DNA of 64,000 nt, taken from Granulicella aggregans (GTDB lineage: Bacteria > Acidobacteriota > Terriglobia > Terriglobales > Acidobacteriaceae). Position numbers and translations under genes: made by a program. The notes beneath the pieces were generated by a model that saw only the letters and a program-made list of their open reading frames with translations, had not been told where the DNA came from and searched no databases. Positions within the stretch are counted from its first letter, which is position 1; each line of letters begins with the position of its first letter. The DNA is taken from NCBI RefSeq assembly GCF_014203275.1, contig NZ_JACHIP010000002.1:1147772-1211771 (forward strand), read 5' to 3'. Below are positions 35,478 to 46,698 of this stretch, piece after piece.

Positions 35478-36587
35478 TCAATGGGCTGGGCCACATCCTG
35501 CGATCACACGCCTCGCCGCGGCAACCGTATTCGGCCCAAGCGTCGGATGGTCTTTATCCTTCCCATACTTCGGCAGCTCGGTGTAATGCAGCAAGAACTG
35601 CGTTGACGGCAGCTTGAGATGCGCCGCCAGCCCCTGCGCCCCGTCCTGGTCAGCGATGGCCTTCGCCATCACGTACCCCACGTTGTAGAGAATCCCGTGG
35701 CCATAGAAGCCAACGTCATACACATCATCGAACGACATAGGCTCGGCCGAACCCAGCGAGATCACCGACATCTCCAGCAGCGACACGCTGGCATGCACAT
35801 GCCTGATCCCGTCCCTGGCGTCAGTCTGCATTCTCTGACCGAGCTCCGAATGAGCGCTCTGTAGCAGCGAAATGTCCTCCACGTACATCGCCGTCCCTTC
35901 CTCATAAAGATTCGCCAGCAACTGCGCCGACTTTACGCACGACTGCTGCGTCGGTGTCATCCCATCGAGAGAGGGCAGGTCCTCCACCGCGCCGCGGTCC
36001 TTCGCGAACGCTCCCTGCACAGCGTGGTACAGTTCGTGCGTTGTGACGCCTATGGCGACGACGTACTCATCGGTCATGCCAAGGTTCAGGTAGAAATCGG
36101 TGCCCCCAAACGTATATCCGCCCCCGTCCCCGCCTGCAACGACGTACCCCTGGAGCTTCAGGTCGGTTCCCGCAGGCGCAAACATGGCGATGCGCTTCTC
36201 GATCTTCCCCTGGAACTCTGCAGGGTTCGTCGCAATCTCTTTCAGCAGCGTTTTCAGCTGGGGGATTCGCGGCTTTACCGAGTCGAAGGAGTAAGCCTCC
36301 TCCATCGAGCTTGTCGCCTTCACCCCATGAGCGCAGTCATAGAGCGCATCGGCAAAACCCTGCGTATTTGCAGCGAGCTTGAACTCCACCAGCTTCCGTA
36401 TGATTCCCTGGTTCCCCGGCATCGCGGCAATCTTCAAGCTCGCATCATGCGTCAGGCCCGGATTTTGCAGCGCCTCCAGGACTGCCTTCGCGGAGTCGGT
36501 ATTGACCGCCACGGTAGTGGCTGATGCAGGAGTCACCGCCATCGCCAGGGTCAATAACGCAATCAATTCCACTACTCGTCGAATCAT
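35478..36587 (-). CDS. Putative secreted zinc protease, DUF5700-like
   Basis: 369 residues with a signal peptide ending near TPASA (residue 23). The zinc motif HELYH is at 184-188 (VTTHELYHAVQGAF). Downstream LYEEGTAMYVEDI supplies a candidate Glu third ligand, the gluzincin arrangement of DUF5700-type proteins. The helical N-terminal third has no recognised domain. The role is unknown; periplasmic proteolysis is likely if active. The gene is isolated, with 190-400 bases of empty DNA on each side. Confidence 0.72.
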   Translation of the reverse strand: MIRRVVELIALLTLAMAVTPASATTVAVNTDSAKAVLEALQNPGLTHDASLKIAAMPGNQGIIRKLVEFKLAANTQGFADALYDCAHGVKATSSMEEAYSFDSVKPRIPQLKTLLKEIATNPAEFQGKIEKRIAMFAPAGTDLKLQGYVVAGGDGGGYTFGGTDFYLNLGMTDEYVVAIGVTTHELYHAVQGAFAKDRGAVEDLPSLDGMTPTQQSCVKSAQLLANLYEEGTAMYVEDISLLQSAHSELGQRMQTDARDGIRHVHASVSLLEMSVISLGSAEPMSFDDVYDVGFYGHGILYNVGYVMAKAIADQDGAQGLAAHLKLPSTQFLLHYTELPKYGKDKDHPTLGPNTVAAARRVIAGCGPAH

Positions 36588-36985
36588 GATGCGCTCTCCG
36601 TTGTCTTGTTAGAGCAGTGTCCTACAAACCATCGCTCTCCCGAAAGCCGCTCTTATAGGGCCATAGTATTCAGCCCCCAATGCTTTCGCCGGTTGACTTC
36701 CCGCCCCGCGACAACCGCGTACCCACACCTCGATTCTGAGATCGGGGCTACAAGCCACTTATCCTGCTCCTGCCTCTCGCTGCTAGCTGTTTCGGTAAGT
36801 TACCAAAGGGAGACTATCCTCCCCGCACCGTCCCCGCTAAACTCTTCCAATCCGGCTTCTCCCGAATACTGCGGATCAGAATGGAAACGCTCATCCGGTC
36901 AACTCTTCGAGTAGCCCTGCCATCTGGATCTTCACCCGAACCGCATCGAAAAGAACCTGCGCCCACCGCGCTCCCGAGGAAGCCC
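36588..36985. other. Intergenic region, no gene seen
   Basis: Divergent gap between the DUF5700-like gene and the kelch gene. It contains a CTTCCCGCCCCGCGACAACC stretch and no complete copy of the dispersed repeats. Promoters for both genes probably lie here. Confidence 0.4.
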
Positions 36986-38002
36986 ATGTCTGCCATCAAG
37001 CCCACCGCTCGCGTCATCCTTCATGCCTGCGGCGCGCTCCTCGCTCTTGCCCTTCCGCAAACATCCCGTGCCGCCGAGCCCGCCGCCAACACCATCCAGC
37101 CGCGCCAGTTCGCCGCCGTCGCTCACAACTCCGAAGACAACCAGTTCCTCCTCTTCGGTGGGACCTACGGAACCACCCGCTTCAGCGATACCTGGCTCCT
37201 CGGCTCCTCCGGATGGCAGCTGCAGCACCCCTCCACTCATCCTGAAGAGCGTGTCTCCGCCGCCCTCGCCTTCGACAGCATTCGCGATGAGTATGTCCTC
37301 TTCGGTGGCCGTGTCAAGAAGTCCGCCGCCGCCACCTGCAACGCCGGCGCAGTCCCCACCGGCCTTGCTACCGAGCTCTTCTGCAAAGACACCTGGGTCT
37401 ACAAGAAAAACAACTGGACCCGCATGTCACCCGCCACCATGCCTCCGCGCCGCGAACTCCACGCCATGGCCTTCGACGCAGCCAGCGGACAGGTCGTCAT
37501 GTTCGGCGGTGTCGGCTACACCAGCTCCGCTCCGCTCGGCGATACCTGGGTCTGGAACGGCTCCAACTGGAAGCAGATCGTCACCGCCCACAAGCCACCC
37601 GCCCGTTTTCTCCACTCCATGGCCTACGATCCCGTCAATCAGAAGGTCGTCATGTTCGGCGGCGATGGCGGCGTAAAGATCCTCAACGATACCTGGCTCT
37701 GGAACGGCAGCGACTGGCTTCCCGCCCCCAAACAAATCACCCCGCCCGACTTCTACACCGCCGCCGGCATGGCGTACAGCTCAACCCTGCGTAAGATGGT
37801 GCTCTTCTCTGGCCACACCTGGAACGGAGCCCGCTCCGGCACGCCCTCGTACAACTCCTGGACGTGGGACGGCAACCAGTGGAAGAAGCTCCCACTCACC
37901 AGCTTCGAACTCATCACCAACTTCTCCAAACTCACAGCCAGCCAGGCAAGCAAAGCAATCCTCGCCAGCGGCACGCCCTCAATGCTCTGGCTCTCCCGCT
38001 AA
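36986..38002 (+). CDS. Secreted kelch-repeat protein
   Basis: 338 residues with a signal peptide (about 1-30, ending TSRAAEPAA). At least five kelch-type blades follow the pattern of a VLFGG or MFGG strand and then DTWLW or DTWVW (FLLFGGTYGTTRFSDTWL; VMFGGVGYTSSAPLGDTW; VMFGGDGGVKILNDTWLW). Kelch propellers mediate binding; no galactose-oxidase active-site residues were identified. GAGGAAG is close to ATG 36986. The longer frame upstream lacks support. Confidence 0.85.
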   Translation: MSAIKPTARVILHACGALLALALPQTSRAAEPAANTIQPRQFAAVAHNSEDNQFLLFGGTYGTTRFSDTWLLGSSGWQLQHPSTHPEERVSAALAFDSIRDEYVLFGGRVKKSAAATCNAGAVPTGLATELFCKDTWVYKKNNWTRMSPATMPPRRELHAMAFDAASGQVVMFGGVGYTSSAPLGDTWVWNGSNWKQIVTAHKPPARFLHSMAYDPVNQKVVMFGGDGGVKILNDTWLWNGSDWLPAPKQITPPDFYTAAGMAYSSTLRKMVLFSGHTWNGARSGTPSYNSWTWDGNQWKKLPLTSFELITNFSKLTASQASKAILASGTPSMLWLSR

Positions 38003-38028
38003 CGCATCACCTGGATTGCCCGTACGTT

Positions 38029-38165
38029 GGGTGCCCCATCCATGGCTGTACTTGGCCATGGGTGGGATATCTCGCCACAAACTCGTCCCCACCCGCAAAT
38101 CGGAGCAGCACCGGGCTTCAGCCCGCGGTAAACATCCCGTCCCCCAGGCCGCGCTTTAACCCCGG
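38029..38165. repeat. Intergenic repeats between kelch and CxxC genes
   Basis: GGGTGCCCC repeat with CCATGG arms and a shortened loop (38029-38066), followed by two GGGCTTCAGCCC-type palindromic elements (about 38111-38126 and 38147-38165, the second degenerate). Confidence 0.75.
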
Positions 38166-38171
38166 AGCCGC

Positions 38172-38456
38172 CTAAGCGACCTCTTCCATCGCGTTCTTCG
38201 TCTCTTCCGCAGCCGCAAACGCGGCCAGCCCCATCCACTCCGGGATCGGAAACCCGTCGCGCGGATGAATTCGCCGATCCGCCACCGTATCCCGCGCCGC
38301 CGTATGGTGGTTCCGGAGATGGTCCTGGATCACCCGGCGGCACGCCATCTGCTCCGCACGCGACAGCCGCGACCAGTGCACCAGAAATCCCTGCCCGCAA
38401 ACAGCGCAGCGAACATCACTTCCGGCATGCGAGAGCTCACAGTGAACTTGTTCCAT
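38172..38456 (-). CDS. Small protein with C2H2-like zinc motif
   Basis: 94 residues. CAVC (about residues 17-20) is followed 26 residues later by a His cluster, HLRNHH, giving a C-x2-C...H-x3-4-H pattern typical of small zinc modules. The rest is polar and helical. AAGGAGA lies about nine bases before ATG 38456, supporting this start over the longer frame to 38507. Function is unknown; DNA or RNA binding is possible. Confidence 0.65.
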   Translation of the reverse strand: MEQVHCELSHAGSDVRCAVCGQGFLVHWSRLSRAEQMACRRVIQDHLRNHHTAARDTVADRRIHPRDGFPIPEWMGLAAFAAAEETKNAMEEVA

Positions 38457-38742
38457 AAATTCGGTATCTCCTTCAAATAGCAGAGGCCGGTCACACCCGG
38501 CGTCCACCTCGTCCTATTCTGGAAGCTACCTCTCCACCTGCGCCCGCCGCCATGCCACGAAGGCGTTATCGCGAGTCAGGGGACGACATGGCGTCACGGC
38601 CATTGGTGCCCGTCGGACAAAGTGAATATGCTTATCTGGTCTGTTTAGTATAGAAGTTGACCCCAGACGCAGCCAGCGAAATGTGCCGCGGCGACCCTTA
38701 GGAATTTATTGAAGAAGTCTGATTGGGCTGTTTCGGAGTAGC

Positions 38743-38797
38743 GTGGGGCTTTAGCCCCACGAATAAGGTCAATGGAATGTGCAGGGCTTCAGCCCTG
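38743..38797. repeat. Two GGGCTT(T/C)AGCCC palindromes upstream of thrS
   Basis: GTGGGGCTTTAGCCCCAC (38743-38760) is a perfect palindrome; CAGGGCTTCAGCCCTG (38782-38797) follows with one central mismatch. The 438-base gap 38457-38894 contains no gene, and no T-box-like or attenuator structure for thrS was recognised. Confidence 0.7.
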
Positions 38798-38894
38798 GGC
38801 TGTTCTTCAGTGAAAGCGATGAGATCGTTCAACAAATTCGTAGGCCTCACGCAAGGTCCACAGCAGTTTTTTCGATTTACGGGAAGAAGAGTCT

Positions 38895-40949
<2,055 letters not shown>

Positions 40950-40980
40950 ACAACGCTGTCTAGCCCCCAGCCAACACCCT

Positions 40981-41340
40981 GTGCCCCATTCATCGCGGCA
41001 GTATCGCGATGAATGGGACCGCCACTGAGCCTTCCCTTGTCATCCTTCGCCGCAGGCGGAGGATCTGCTTCTCCCCCGCCACCAAGGAAGCGTCATCTCG
41101 ACCGAAGCGCGCGCAGCTTCACCGTCCGCCGCGCATTGGAGAGAACCCCGCATTTCGCCTTTGACCGTTGTCCCTGCGATTGTTTCGTCTTTGCTCTTGC
41201 CGTCATCCTGAGCGAAGCGAAGGACCCCGAGAGGTCCCACATCACCGAAGAATCTTCCCTCTTTCAGCCAACGAACCCGCCTCTATCCGAGCCACAAAGC
41301 CGGGTGCCCCACCCATGGCAAGCACTTGGCCATGGGTGGG
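40981..41340. repeat. Four intergenic repeats in the 40950-41378 gap
   Basis: GTGCCCCAT repeat with TCATCGCG/CGCGATGA arms (40981-41018), CGTCATCTCGACCGAAGCG element with GC-rich insertion (41091-41158), CGTCATCCTGAGCGAAGCG element (41201-41232), and GGGTGCCCC repeat with CCATGG arms (41302-41348). No gene is seen. Confidence 0.85.
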
Positions 41341-41378
41341 TCCGCCACCACCCCGCGTATTACCATCAAACCTGCCGC

Positions 41379-42086
41379 ATGATCCCCACCAAACCCATCG
41401 CCCAAGACGGCTTCACCATCGCCCGAGGCGTCTTACCCTCCGAGACTCTTGCCGCTCTCATCGAATCCTCTATCCTTCCCGAAGACGGTCGCGGCGGCGT
41501 TCGCAACCTCCTCGACATCCCAGCCTTCCGCGAGTTGGCAGACTCCCCTCAAATCCGCGCTCTTGTCGAACCCATCCTCGGCACCGAAGCCTTCCCCGTC
41601 CGTGGCATCCTCTTCGACAAGACCGGCGAAGCAAACTGGAAAGTCCCATGGCATCAGGATGTAACCATAGCGGTTACAAATAGGATCGAAGCGAGCGGCT
41701 ACGGTCCATGGTCGATCAAAGCCGGCGTCCAACACGTCCAACCGCCCGCGCAGATACTGGAAAACATGCTCTCAGTTCGTATTCATCTCGATGACTGCCC
41801 GGCCTCAAACGGCGCCCTCCGGGTCATCTCCGCAACACATCAATACGGCAAGCTAAGCCAGGCTGAAATTGAAGCGGTGGTATTGCAACAAGTTCCCATC
41901 ACCTGCGAAGCGGACGCAGGCGACGCTCTCCTCATGCGTCCGCTCCTGATACACGCCTCCTCACCATCCACCGTGCCAAGCCACCGCCGCGTCATCCACT
42001 TCGACTTCGCAAACGTCGAACTAGCCAACGGCTTAGGGTGGCGCGAGCGTAAAACTCCAATGTTGGCAGGATTAAATCATGCCTGA
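41379..42086 (+). CDS. Phytanoyl-CoA dioxygenase (PhyH) family protein
   Basis: 235-residue Fe(II)/2-oxoglutarate oxygenase. The first metal pair is H92 and D94 in PWHQDVTI; the distal His is in PLLIHASSPS, followed by an Arg (HRRVIHFDFA) for 2-oxoglutarate. The substrate cannot be predicted. The ATG at 41379 follows a repeat-rich gap and lacks a strong Shine-Dalgarno. Its 3' end overlaps the next gene by eight bases, so the two are probably co-translated; two SRPBCC genes follow closely. Confidence 0.85.
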   Translation: MIPTKPIAQDGFTIARGVLPSETLAALIESSILPEDGRGGVRNLLDIPAFRELADSPQIRALVEPILGTEAFPVRGILFDKTGEANWKVPWHQDVTIAVTNRIEASGYGPWSIKAGVQHVQPPAQILENMLSVRIHLDDCPASNGALRVISATHQYGKLSQAEIEAVVLQQVPITCEADAGDALLMRPLLIHASSPSTVPSHRRVIHFDFANVELANGLGWRERKTPMLAGLNHA

Positions 42087-42429
42087 ACTCTCCGAACCCG
42101 ACCGTCTCACCGCCCGCGCTCTCCTCGACGATCTCCGCGCCAAAATCGAAGCCGCCTCCGCAGGCGACGAAGCCCTCCGCTTCCAGCTCAAGCGTTACAT
42201 CGCCAAGCGCCTCGAGTTCGACGAGCGCGGCACCCCCACCCATCGCAAGCGCCTCAAAGAAGAAAAACGCACGTCGCAGAACAATCTCTGCGCCTCCTGC
42301 GAAGAAGACCTCCCCGCCACCGGCGCCGAGCTCCACCGCGTCCGCGCCATCGCCGGCTACACGCCAGAGAACACCCGTCTCCTCTGCCCCCGCTGCCACG
42401 CCAACGCCGAAGCCCTGGCCAAGCTATAG
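42079..42429 (+). CDS. HNH-nuclease-like zinc protein
   Basis: 116 residues. The C-terminal half has CASC, then ELHRVRAIAGYTPENTRLLCPRCH. This CxxC-H-CxxCH arrangement is that of HNH-type beta-beta-alpha zinc folds, with the His of ELHRV in the catalytic position. The N-terminal half is a charged helix (RALLDDLRAKIEAASAGDEA). Nuclease activity is possible but the short form may only bind nucleic acid. It overlaps the PhyH gene by eight bases and precedes the SRPBCC gene by three. Confidence 0.7.
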   Translation: MPELSEPDRLTARALLDDLRAKIEAASAGDEALRFQLKRYIAKRLEFDERGTPTHRKRLKEEKRTSQNNLCASCEEDLPATGAELHRVRAIAGYTPENTRLLCPRCHANAEALAKL

Positions 42430-42432
42430 GCT

Positions 42433-42915
42433 ATGCAAACGATCCAGCTCGAAACGAAGATCGCCGCCCCACCCGACCTCTGCTTCCTCCTCTCCCTCAG
42501 CATCGATCTCCACCTCGAGAGCACCGCCCAGACATCTGAACGGGCAGTCGCAGGAGTAACTTCAGGTCTCATCGGTGCAGGCGAGACCGTCACTTGGCAA
42601 GGCCGTCATTTCGGGTTCATACTTCGCCACACCAGCATCATCAGCGGATACAGCAGGCCAACGTTCTTCCAGGACTCCATGACGAAAGGCATGTTCAAGA
42701 GCTTCGAACACGACCACCACTTCGCCGAGATCGACGGCGGGACCCTGATGCGCGATGAACTGCGGTTCGAGTCGCCGTTCCAACCCTTAGGAACGTTGGT
42801 CGATCAGCTGATCCTGAAGAACTACTTCACGAAGTTTTTGACAGAGCGCAATGCCGTCATAAAGCATGCCGCTGGACACGAAGACTGGCGTAGGTTTATT
42901 CCTGAGGGCGTGTGA
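42433..42915 (+). CDS. SRPBCC-family ligand-binding protein, copy 1
   Basis: 160-residue START/Bet-v1-like protein. Family features are the opening strand TIQLETKIAAPPDLCFLLSLSIDLH, the central IISGYSRPTFFQDSMTKGMFKSFEHDHHF and the C-terminal helix LVDQLILKNYFTKFLTERNAVIKH. Such folds bind hydrophobic ligands in a deep cavity. It lies three bases after the HNH-like gene and is paralogous to the next gene, a likely tandem duplication. Confidence 0.85.
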   Translation: MQTIQLETKIAAPPDLCFLLSLSIDLHLESTAQTSERAVAGVTSGLIGAGETVTWQGRHFGFILRHTSIISGYSRPTFFQDSMTKGMFKSFEHDHHFAEIDGGTLMRDELRFESPFQPLGTLVDQLILKNYFTKFLTERNAVIKHAAGHEDWRRFIPEGV

Positions 42916-42924
42916 AGGAATAAC

Positions 42925-43419
42925 TTGGGAAAACAGTTCACGCTCCGCGACAGCATCACCATCCACGCCCCCATCGACCGCTGCTTCGCGCTCTCCACCA
43001 GCATCGAGGTCGTCGCCCTCACCCTTGCCATGCGCCCCGTGTCCTACACACCCGAAGCCAGGCTTAGCGGTATGATCGCCGCCAACGACCGCCTCCTCTG
43101 GCGCGGCTGGAAGTTCGGCCTCCCCCAACTCCACGAGACCCTCATCACCGCCTTCGACCCACCGCACTTCTTCCAGGACACCATGGGCCGCGGCCGTTTC
43201 GCCACCTTCCAGCACGACCACCACTTCACCCCGCTCGAAGACGGCGCTAGCACCCTGCTCGAAGACGAACTCCGCTTCTCCATGCCCTTCGGCGCGATGG
43301 GCGCGCTGGTCGGCGCAGCCATCATGGTTCCCCACATCAAGGGTCTACTCCGCCGCCGGTTCGCTCTCCTCAAGCGCCTCGCCGAAACCGACGCCTGGAA
43401 GACCCACCTTCCCGCGTGA
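42925..43419 (+). CDS. SRPBCC-family ligand-binding protein, copy 2
   Basis: 164 residues, aligning with the preceding protein (TITAFDPPHFFQDTMGRGRFATFQHDHHF versus the same region of copy 1). The start is TTG 42925, with AAGGAAT about seven bases upstream; no ATG is in frame nearby. Its ligand is unknown. It forms the last gene of the four-gene PhyH run and is convergent with jag. Confidence 0.82.
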   Translation: MGKQFTLRDSITIHAPIDRCFALSTSIEVVALTLAMRPVSYTPEARLSGMIAANDRLLWRGWKFGLPQLHETLITAFDPPHFFQDTMGRGRFATFQHDHHFTPLEDGASTLLEDELRFSMPFGAMGALVGAAIMVPHIKGLLRRRFALLKRLAETDAWKTHLPA

Positions 43420-43428
43420 GCGCGTCGC

Positions 43429-43956
43429 TCAGTTGTGGCTTGAGTACCGCGCCTCGGAGTTCCCCATCGGCCCCGTCAGTTCCTTCGGAAACAGGACCAC
43501 CCACTGCGCCGACTGCTGCCCTAGCGTCTCGTAGCTCAGCCCCGAGGGATGCAGCGCATCACCCAGCAGCTTACGGTCCCGGGCACTCATCGGAGGAAAG
43601 ACATGCGGCGAACCGCTGAACTCCACATGCCGGATCGCCATCCGCGCAATCTGCCTCAGCCTCAGCCTCTGCTCGGCAAGGAAGTTGCCCGCATCGAACC
43701 GGATCTTCTCCCGCTCAGTGCCCGATAACCCCAGCATATCCAGCGAAAGGCTCTCGATCGCCTCCAGTACCCGTCCATTGTCCGCGATCAGGATGGGCGT
43801 ATCGCGGCCCGTGAGGTATACCAGCATCCGGGGCTCGTTCGACCCAGGGGGACCTTCGTCGAAGCTGATCTCCGCCCGGATCTCCAGCTCACCCATATCG
43901 CTAAGTAGTTGAACCAGTTCCGCAATTCTCTTGCTGATTTCCTGTCGATTTCGCAT
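43429..43956 (-). CDS. jag: R3H/KH RNA-binding protein Jag (KhpB)
   Basis: 175 residues. A KH-like segment (about 50-80: LIADNGRVLEAIESLSLDM) precedes an R3H-like helix region (LAEQRLRLRQIARMAIRHV, then SARDRKLLGDAL). The N-terminal Jag_N domain of Firmicutes proteins is missing, as in many other phyla. KhpB-type proteins bind small and messenger RNAs and influence cell division. It lies downstream of yidC on the same strand, the usual order, but 347 bases away. Confidence 0.85.
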   Translation of the reverse strand: MRNRQEISKRIAELVQLLSDMGELEIRAEISFDEGPPGSNEPRMLVYLTGRDTPILIADNGRVLEAIESLSLDMLGLSGTEREKIRFDAGNFLAEQRLRLRQIARMAIRHVEFSGSPHVFPPMSARDRKLLGDALHPSGLSYETLGQQSAQWVVLFPKELTGPMGNSEARYSSHN

Positions 43957-44201
43957 TTGGCCGCCTGGCTGATCAAATCTTCAGACTTCACCGCAAACTA
44001 CTCGAGGGATCCCAGCTCTGTAGCCCGCGCGACGGTGATCCTATCGCTAGATACGACAGAGACTCAGAGAACCATTTGTCGATTGCGAAATACTTTGGCC
44101 GATTGCGCATAGGTTACGTCGCAAAGCATACATAAGCCCCTGCGAGGTGGGCCAAGAAAATAATTGGTCCCGCGATTATTAGCTTATTTCGTAACGTTAC
44201 T

Positions 44202-44231
44202 TTATAAGACGCGACCTGTTGACAGGATCAA
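44202..44231 (-). promoter_or_regulatory. Candidate promoter for jag
   Basis: In the 43957-44303 gap the minus strand has TTGATC (44231-44226), an 18-base spacer and TTATAA (44207-44202). The region is AT-richer than its surroundings. No gene or dispersed repeat was found in it. Confidence 0.35.
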
Positions 44232-44303
44232 ATCCGCACCTCCGGACACACCTTTTCGGAGACCCCATCTTCGTCGGTCCGGAGAGTTCGTTATCTGAAA
44301 GTT

Positions 44304-46136
44304 CTACCGACGGCCTTGAATTGTAGGAGGATTCCCAGCCTTACGCCGCGCCCGTTTCGCTGCAATCTCCCGCATCTCGCGGCCCAGGCTGGTCCGGTTC
44401 ATCACCGCCTGCTGCGCAATCCCGATCAGGTTGCCCACGGACCAGTACAGCGCCAGCCCCGAAGCATAGTTCCACGTCATGTAGCCCGAAAACGCCGGCA
44501 TCATGAACGCCATCATCTTCTGCTGCTGCGGATCCACACCCGGCGAGGGTGTGTAGAACTGCACCAGGAACTGGCTCACGATCATGATGATCGGCAGGAT
44601 ATGGTACGGGTCCGCCGACGTCAGGTCTGGCAGCCAGAACCAGCTCGCATGCCTCAGCTCCACCACCTTCGGCAGCATCCCGAAGAACGCAAACAGCAGC
44701 GGCATCTGGATCAGCGTCGGAATGCATCCGCCGAACATATTCACGCCGTTGTCCTTCTGCAGCTGCATGATCTCGGCGTTCATATCGTTCCGCTTCGGAT
44801 CGGTCACCTTGTACTTCTTGTACTTCTCCTTGATCGCGTCCATCTGCGGCTGGATGCGCTGCATCTTCAGACCGCTCTGCATGGTCTTCACCCGCAGCGG
44901 CAGAATCAGCAGGTTGATCGCGACGGTAAGGAAGACAATCGCCCATCCCCAGGACCCGCTCCAGTTCAAGGTCACGTAGGAGTGGATGGACTGCAGGGCG
45001 AGGAAGAGGTACTTTCCGATCGGCCCAAAGAATCCAAAGTCCAGCAGCGGCTCCAAAGACTCTTTCGACCCCGTCGGATGGATCCCGCGCAGCACATTCA
45101 CCAGCTTCGGCCCGACATAGATCCGCGCCGTCGTGTGCCCGCTTGTATCGCCCAGCGCCGTTCCCAGCACCGGCACCAGCACCGGCTTGTCCGAGTTCGA
45201 ACTGAAGCCCGTCTTCTTGATCGTCTTCGCCACGTCGATCTGGTTCGAGAGCGTCGACACCGTAGCCGTCGCAGGCGAGTCCGGCAGGAAGACCGCAGCG
45301 AAGTACATATCGCTCACGCCCACCCACTCGAACGGCCCGTTCAACGTGTCGCCGTTCGTCACCTTTTTAGGAGCGAGATGCTCTTCCTTCGTATCCCGCA
45401 TGGTGTCGAACTGCGCGCTGTTGTAAGCCATCGCATTGTCCTGGTCGCCAAACCCTCCCGGCCAGCTGATCAGCGCCCGCACCGGAACTCCATTGCGCGT
45501 CACCAGCACATCCGCATGGATCAGGTAGGTCTCGTCGAACGAGAACGTCTTCGTTACATCCAGCCCATTCGCCGCGTAGTGGAAGCTCACGCTCCCCGGC
45601 GTCGAAATCGACCCGGTCGCCGACGCCACATACATCGCCGAGTTCACTGCGGCCGTCGTCGCACTGTCATACGTAAACAGCGACAGCGGATATCCGAACG
45701 CCTTCGCCGCCTGCTCGTGTACCAAGTTCAGCGGCTTGCCGTCCGCGTCCTTCTGCTTCTTCAGGATCCAGCTCACCACCTGCCCGCCGCGGTTCGAGAA
45801 GACGATCTTGTACAGCTCGTTCTCGAGCACAGTAGTCGTCTCGGCCACTGCCTGAATAGCCGGCATAGCCTGTGTGCCCAATGCTGCCTGAACCTGACCA
45901 ACCGGAGCCGCTACTGTCGACGGCGTCTCCACCGTGCGCTGCGCCGCGGCCTGGCCCGCACTCTGGCCGCCGTTCTGGGTCGCCGGGTTTGCCAGCGGAG
46001 GATTCGTCTTCTGCCGGTAATACTGCAGCCCGAAGAACACGCCCACCATGACGATCATCATCAGGATGAGGGACTTGTTGTCCTGGGTACCGCCGCTGCC
46101 TGCGCTTGCCTGGTTCGGATTCTTGAACTCTGCCAC
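44304..46136 (-). CDS. yidC: Membrane protein insertase YidC
   Basis: 610 residues. An N-terminal anchor (LILMMIVMVGVFFGLQYY) is followed by a Gln/Ala/Pro-rich linker, a periplasmic beta domain (about 100-370) and the conserved five-helix insertase core (about 385-580), including LQSIHSYVTLNWSGSWGWAI, GGCIPTLIQMPLLFAFF and the basic tail. YidC inserts membrane proteins alone or with SecYEG. The start is GTG at 46136, with AGGAAG six bases upstream. In most bacteria rpmH, rnpA, yidD and yidC are adjacent; here they are spread over 7 kb. Confidence 0.97.
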   Translation of the reverse strand: MAEFKNPNQASAGSGGTQDNKSLILMMIVMVGVFFGLQYYRQKTNPPLANPATQNGGQSAGQAAAQRTVETPSTVAAPVGQVQAALGTQAMPAIQAVAETTTVLENELYKIVFSNRGGQVVSWILKKQKDADGKPLNLVHEQAAKAFGYPLSLFTYDSATTAAVNSAMYVASATGSISTPGSVSFHYAANGLDVTKTFSFDETYLIHADVLVTRNGVPVRALISWPGGFGDQDNAMAYNSAQFDTMRDTKEEHLAPKKVTNGDTLNGPFEWVGVSDMYFAAVFLPDSPATATVSTLSNQIDVAKTIKKTGFSSNSDKPVLVPVLGTALGDTSGHTTARIYVGPKLVNVLRGIHPTGSKESLEPLLDFGFFGPIGKYLFLALQSIHSYVTLNWSGSWGWAIVFLTVAINLLILPLRVKTMQSGLKMQRIQPQMDAIKEKYKKYKVTDPKRNDMNAEIMQLQKDNGVNMFGGCIPTLIQMPLLFAFFGMLPKVVELRHASWFWLPDLTSADPYHILPIIMIVSQFLVQFYTPSPGVDPQQQKMMAFMMPAFSGYMTWNYASGLALYWSVGNLIGIAQQAVMNRTSLGREMREIAAKRARRKAGNPPTIQGRR

Positions 46137-46346
46137 GAAACTTCCTATCTAGTACATCGTTGTCCATCTTGGCCATCGGGCCAGCGTCGCTCCAGCCTGT
46201 TCAGACTTCTCTGAACTCCGCGCAAGGGTTTGATCCCCGCAGCGAAGGCTCCGCGACACCACCTCTAATGATAAATGCTCCGCGTAAATACGAGCTTTCC
46301 TCGCTCACCACTGAGAGTCCGTCATTCTGAGCGCAGCCGGGTGCCG

Positions 46347-46545
46347 GGTGCCCCACCCATGGCTCGCACTTGGCCATGGATGGGTCTGCCACCGCCGCCC
46401 GCCAATACCTCGCATTCTGGAACGTCGAGCATCGCGCCGGGGAGAGACCCCCACATTTGCCTTTGCACTTGCCTTTGCTTCTAGGTAAGCCAAGCCTTCA
46501 GCCTCGGCGCTCCCGCCCGCCACCACTTCGGGGCTAAGCCCCTGG
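46347..46545. repeat. Intergenic repeats in the 46137-46698 gap
   Basis: A CGTCATTCTGAGCG start (46320-46333) is directly joined to a GGGTGCCCC repeat with CCATGG arms (46347-46387). A degenerate GTCGAGCATCGCGCCGGGG...AGAGACCCCC element (about 46420-46460) and a GGGGCTAAGCCCC palindrome (46530-46542) follow. No gene was seen in this 562-base divergent gap. Confidence 0.75.
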
Positions 46546-46698
46546 GGTTATGCATTCCACTCAGCCCCACACCCGTCGCCGCACCCCGCAAGTACCCGCG
46601 TTATCATGGGCGGAACCATTCCCCCGGAAACCACTATCCGAGGCTTGCCTCGGCTCAATCGATCCTCATCTCTCACCTTTCCCGCACGAGGGTTTTGC

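Noticed and set aside
38457..38894. T-box or threonine attenuator for thrS
   Set aside because: No Thr-rich leader ORF, specifier-like stem or terminator with a T-tract was seen; only two short palindromic repeats.
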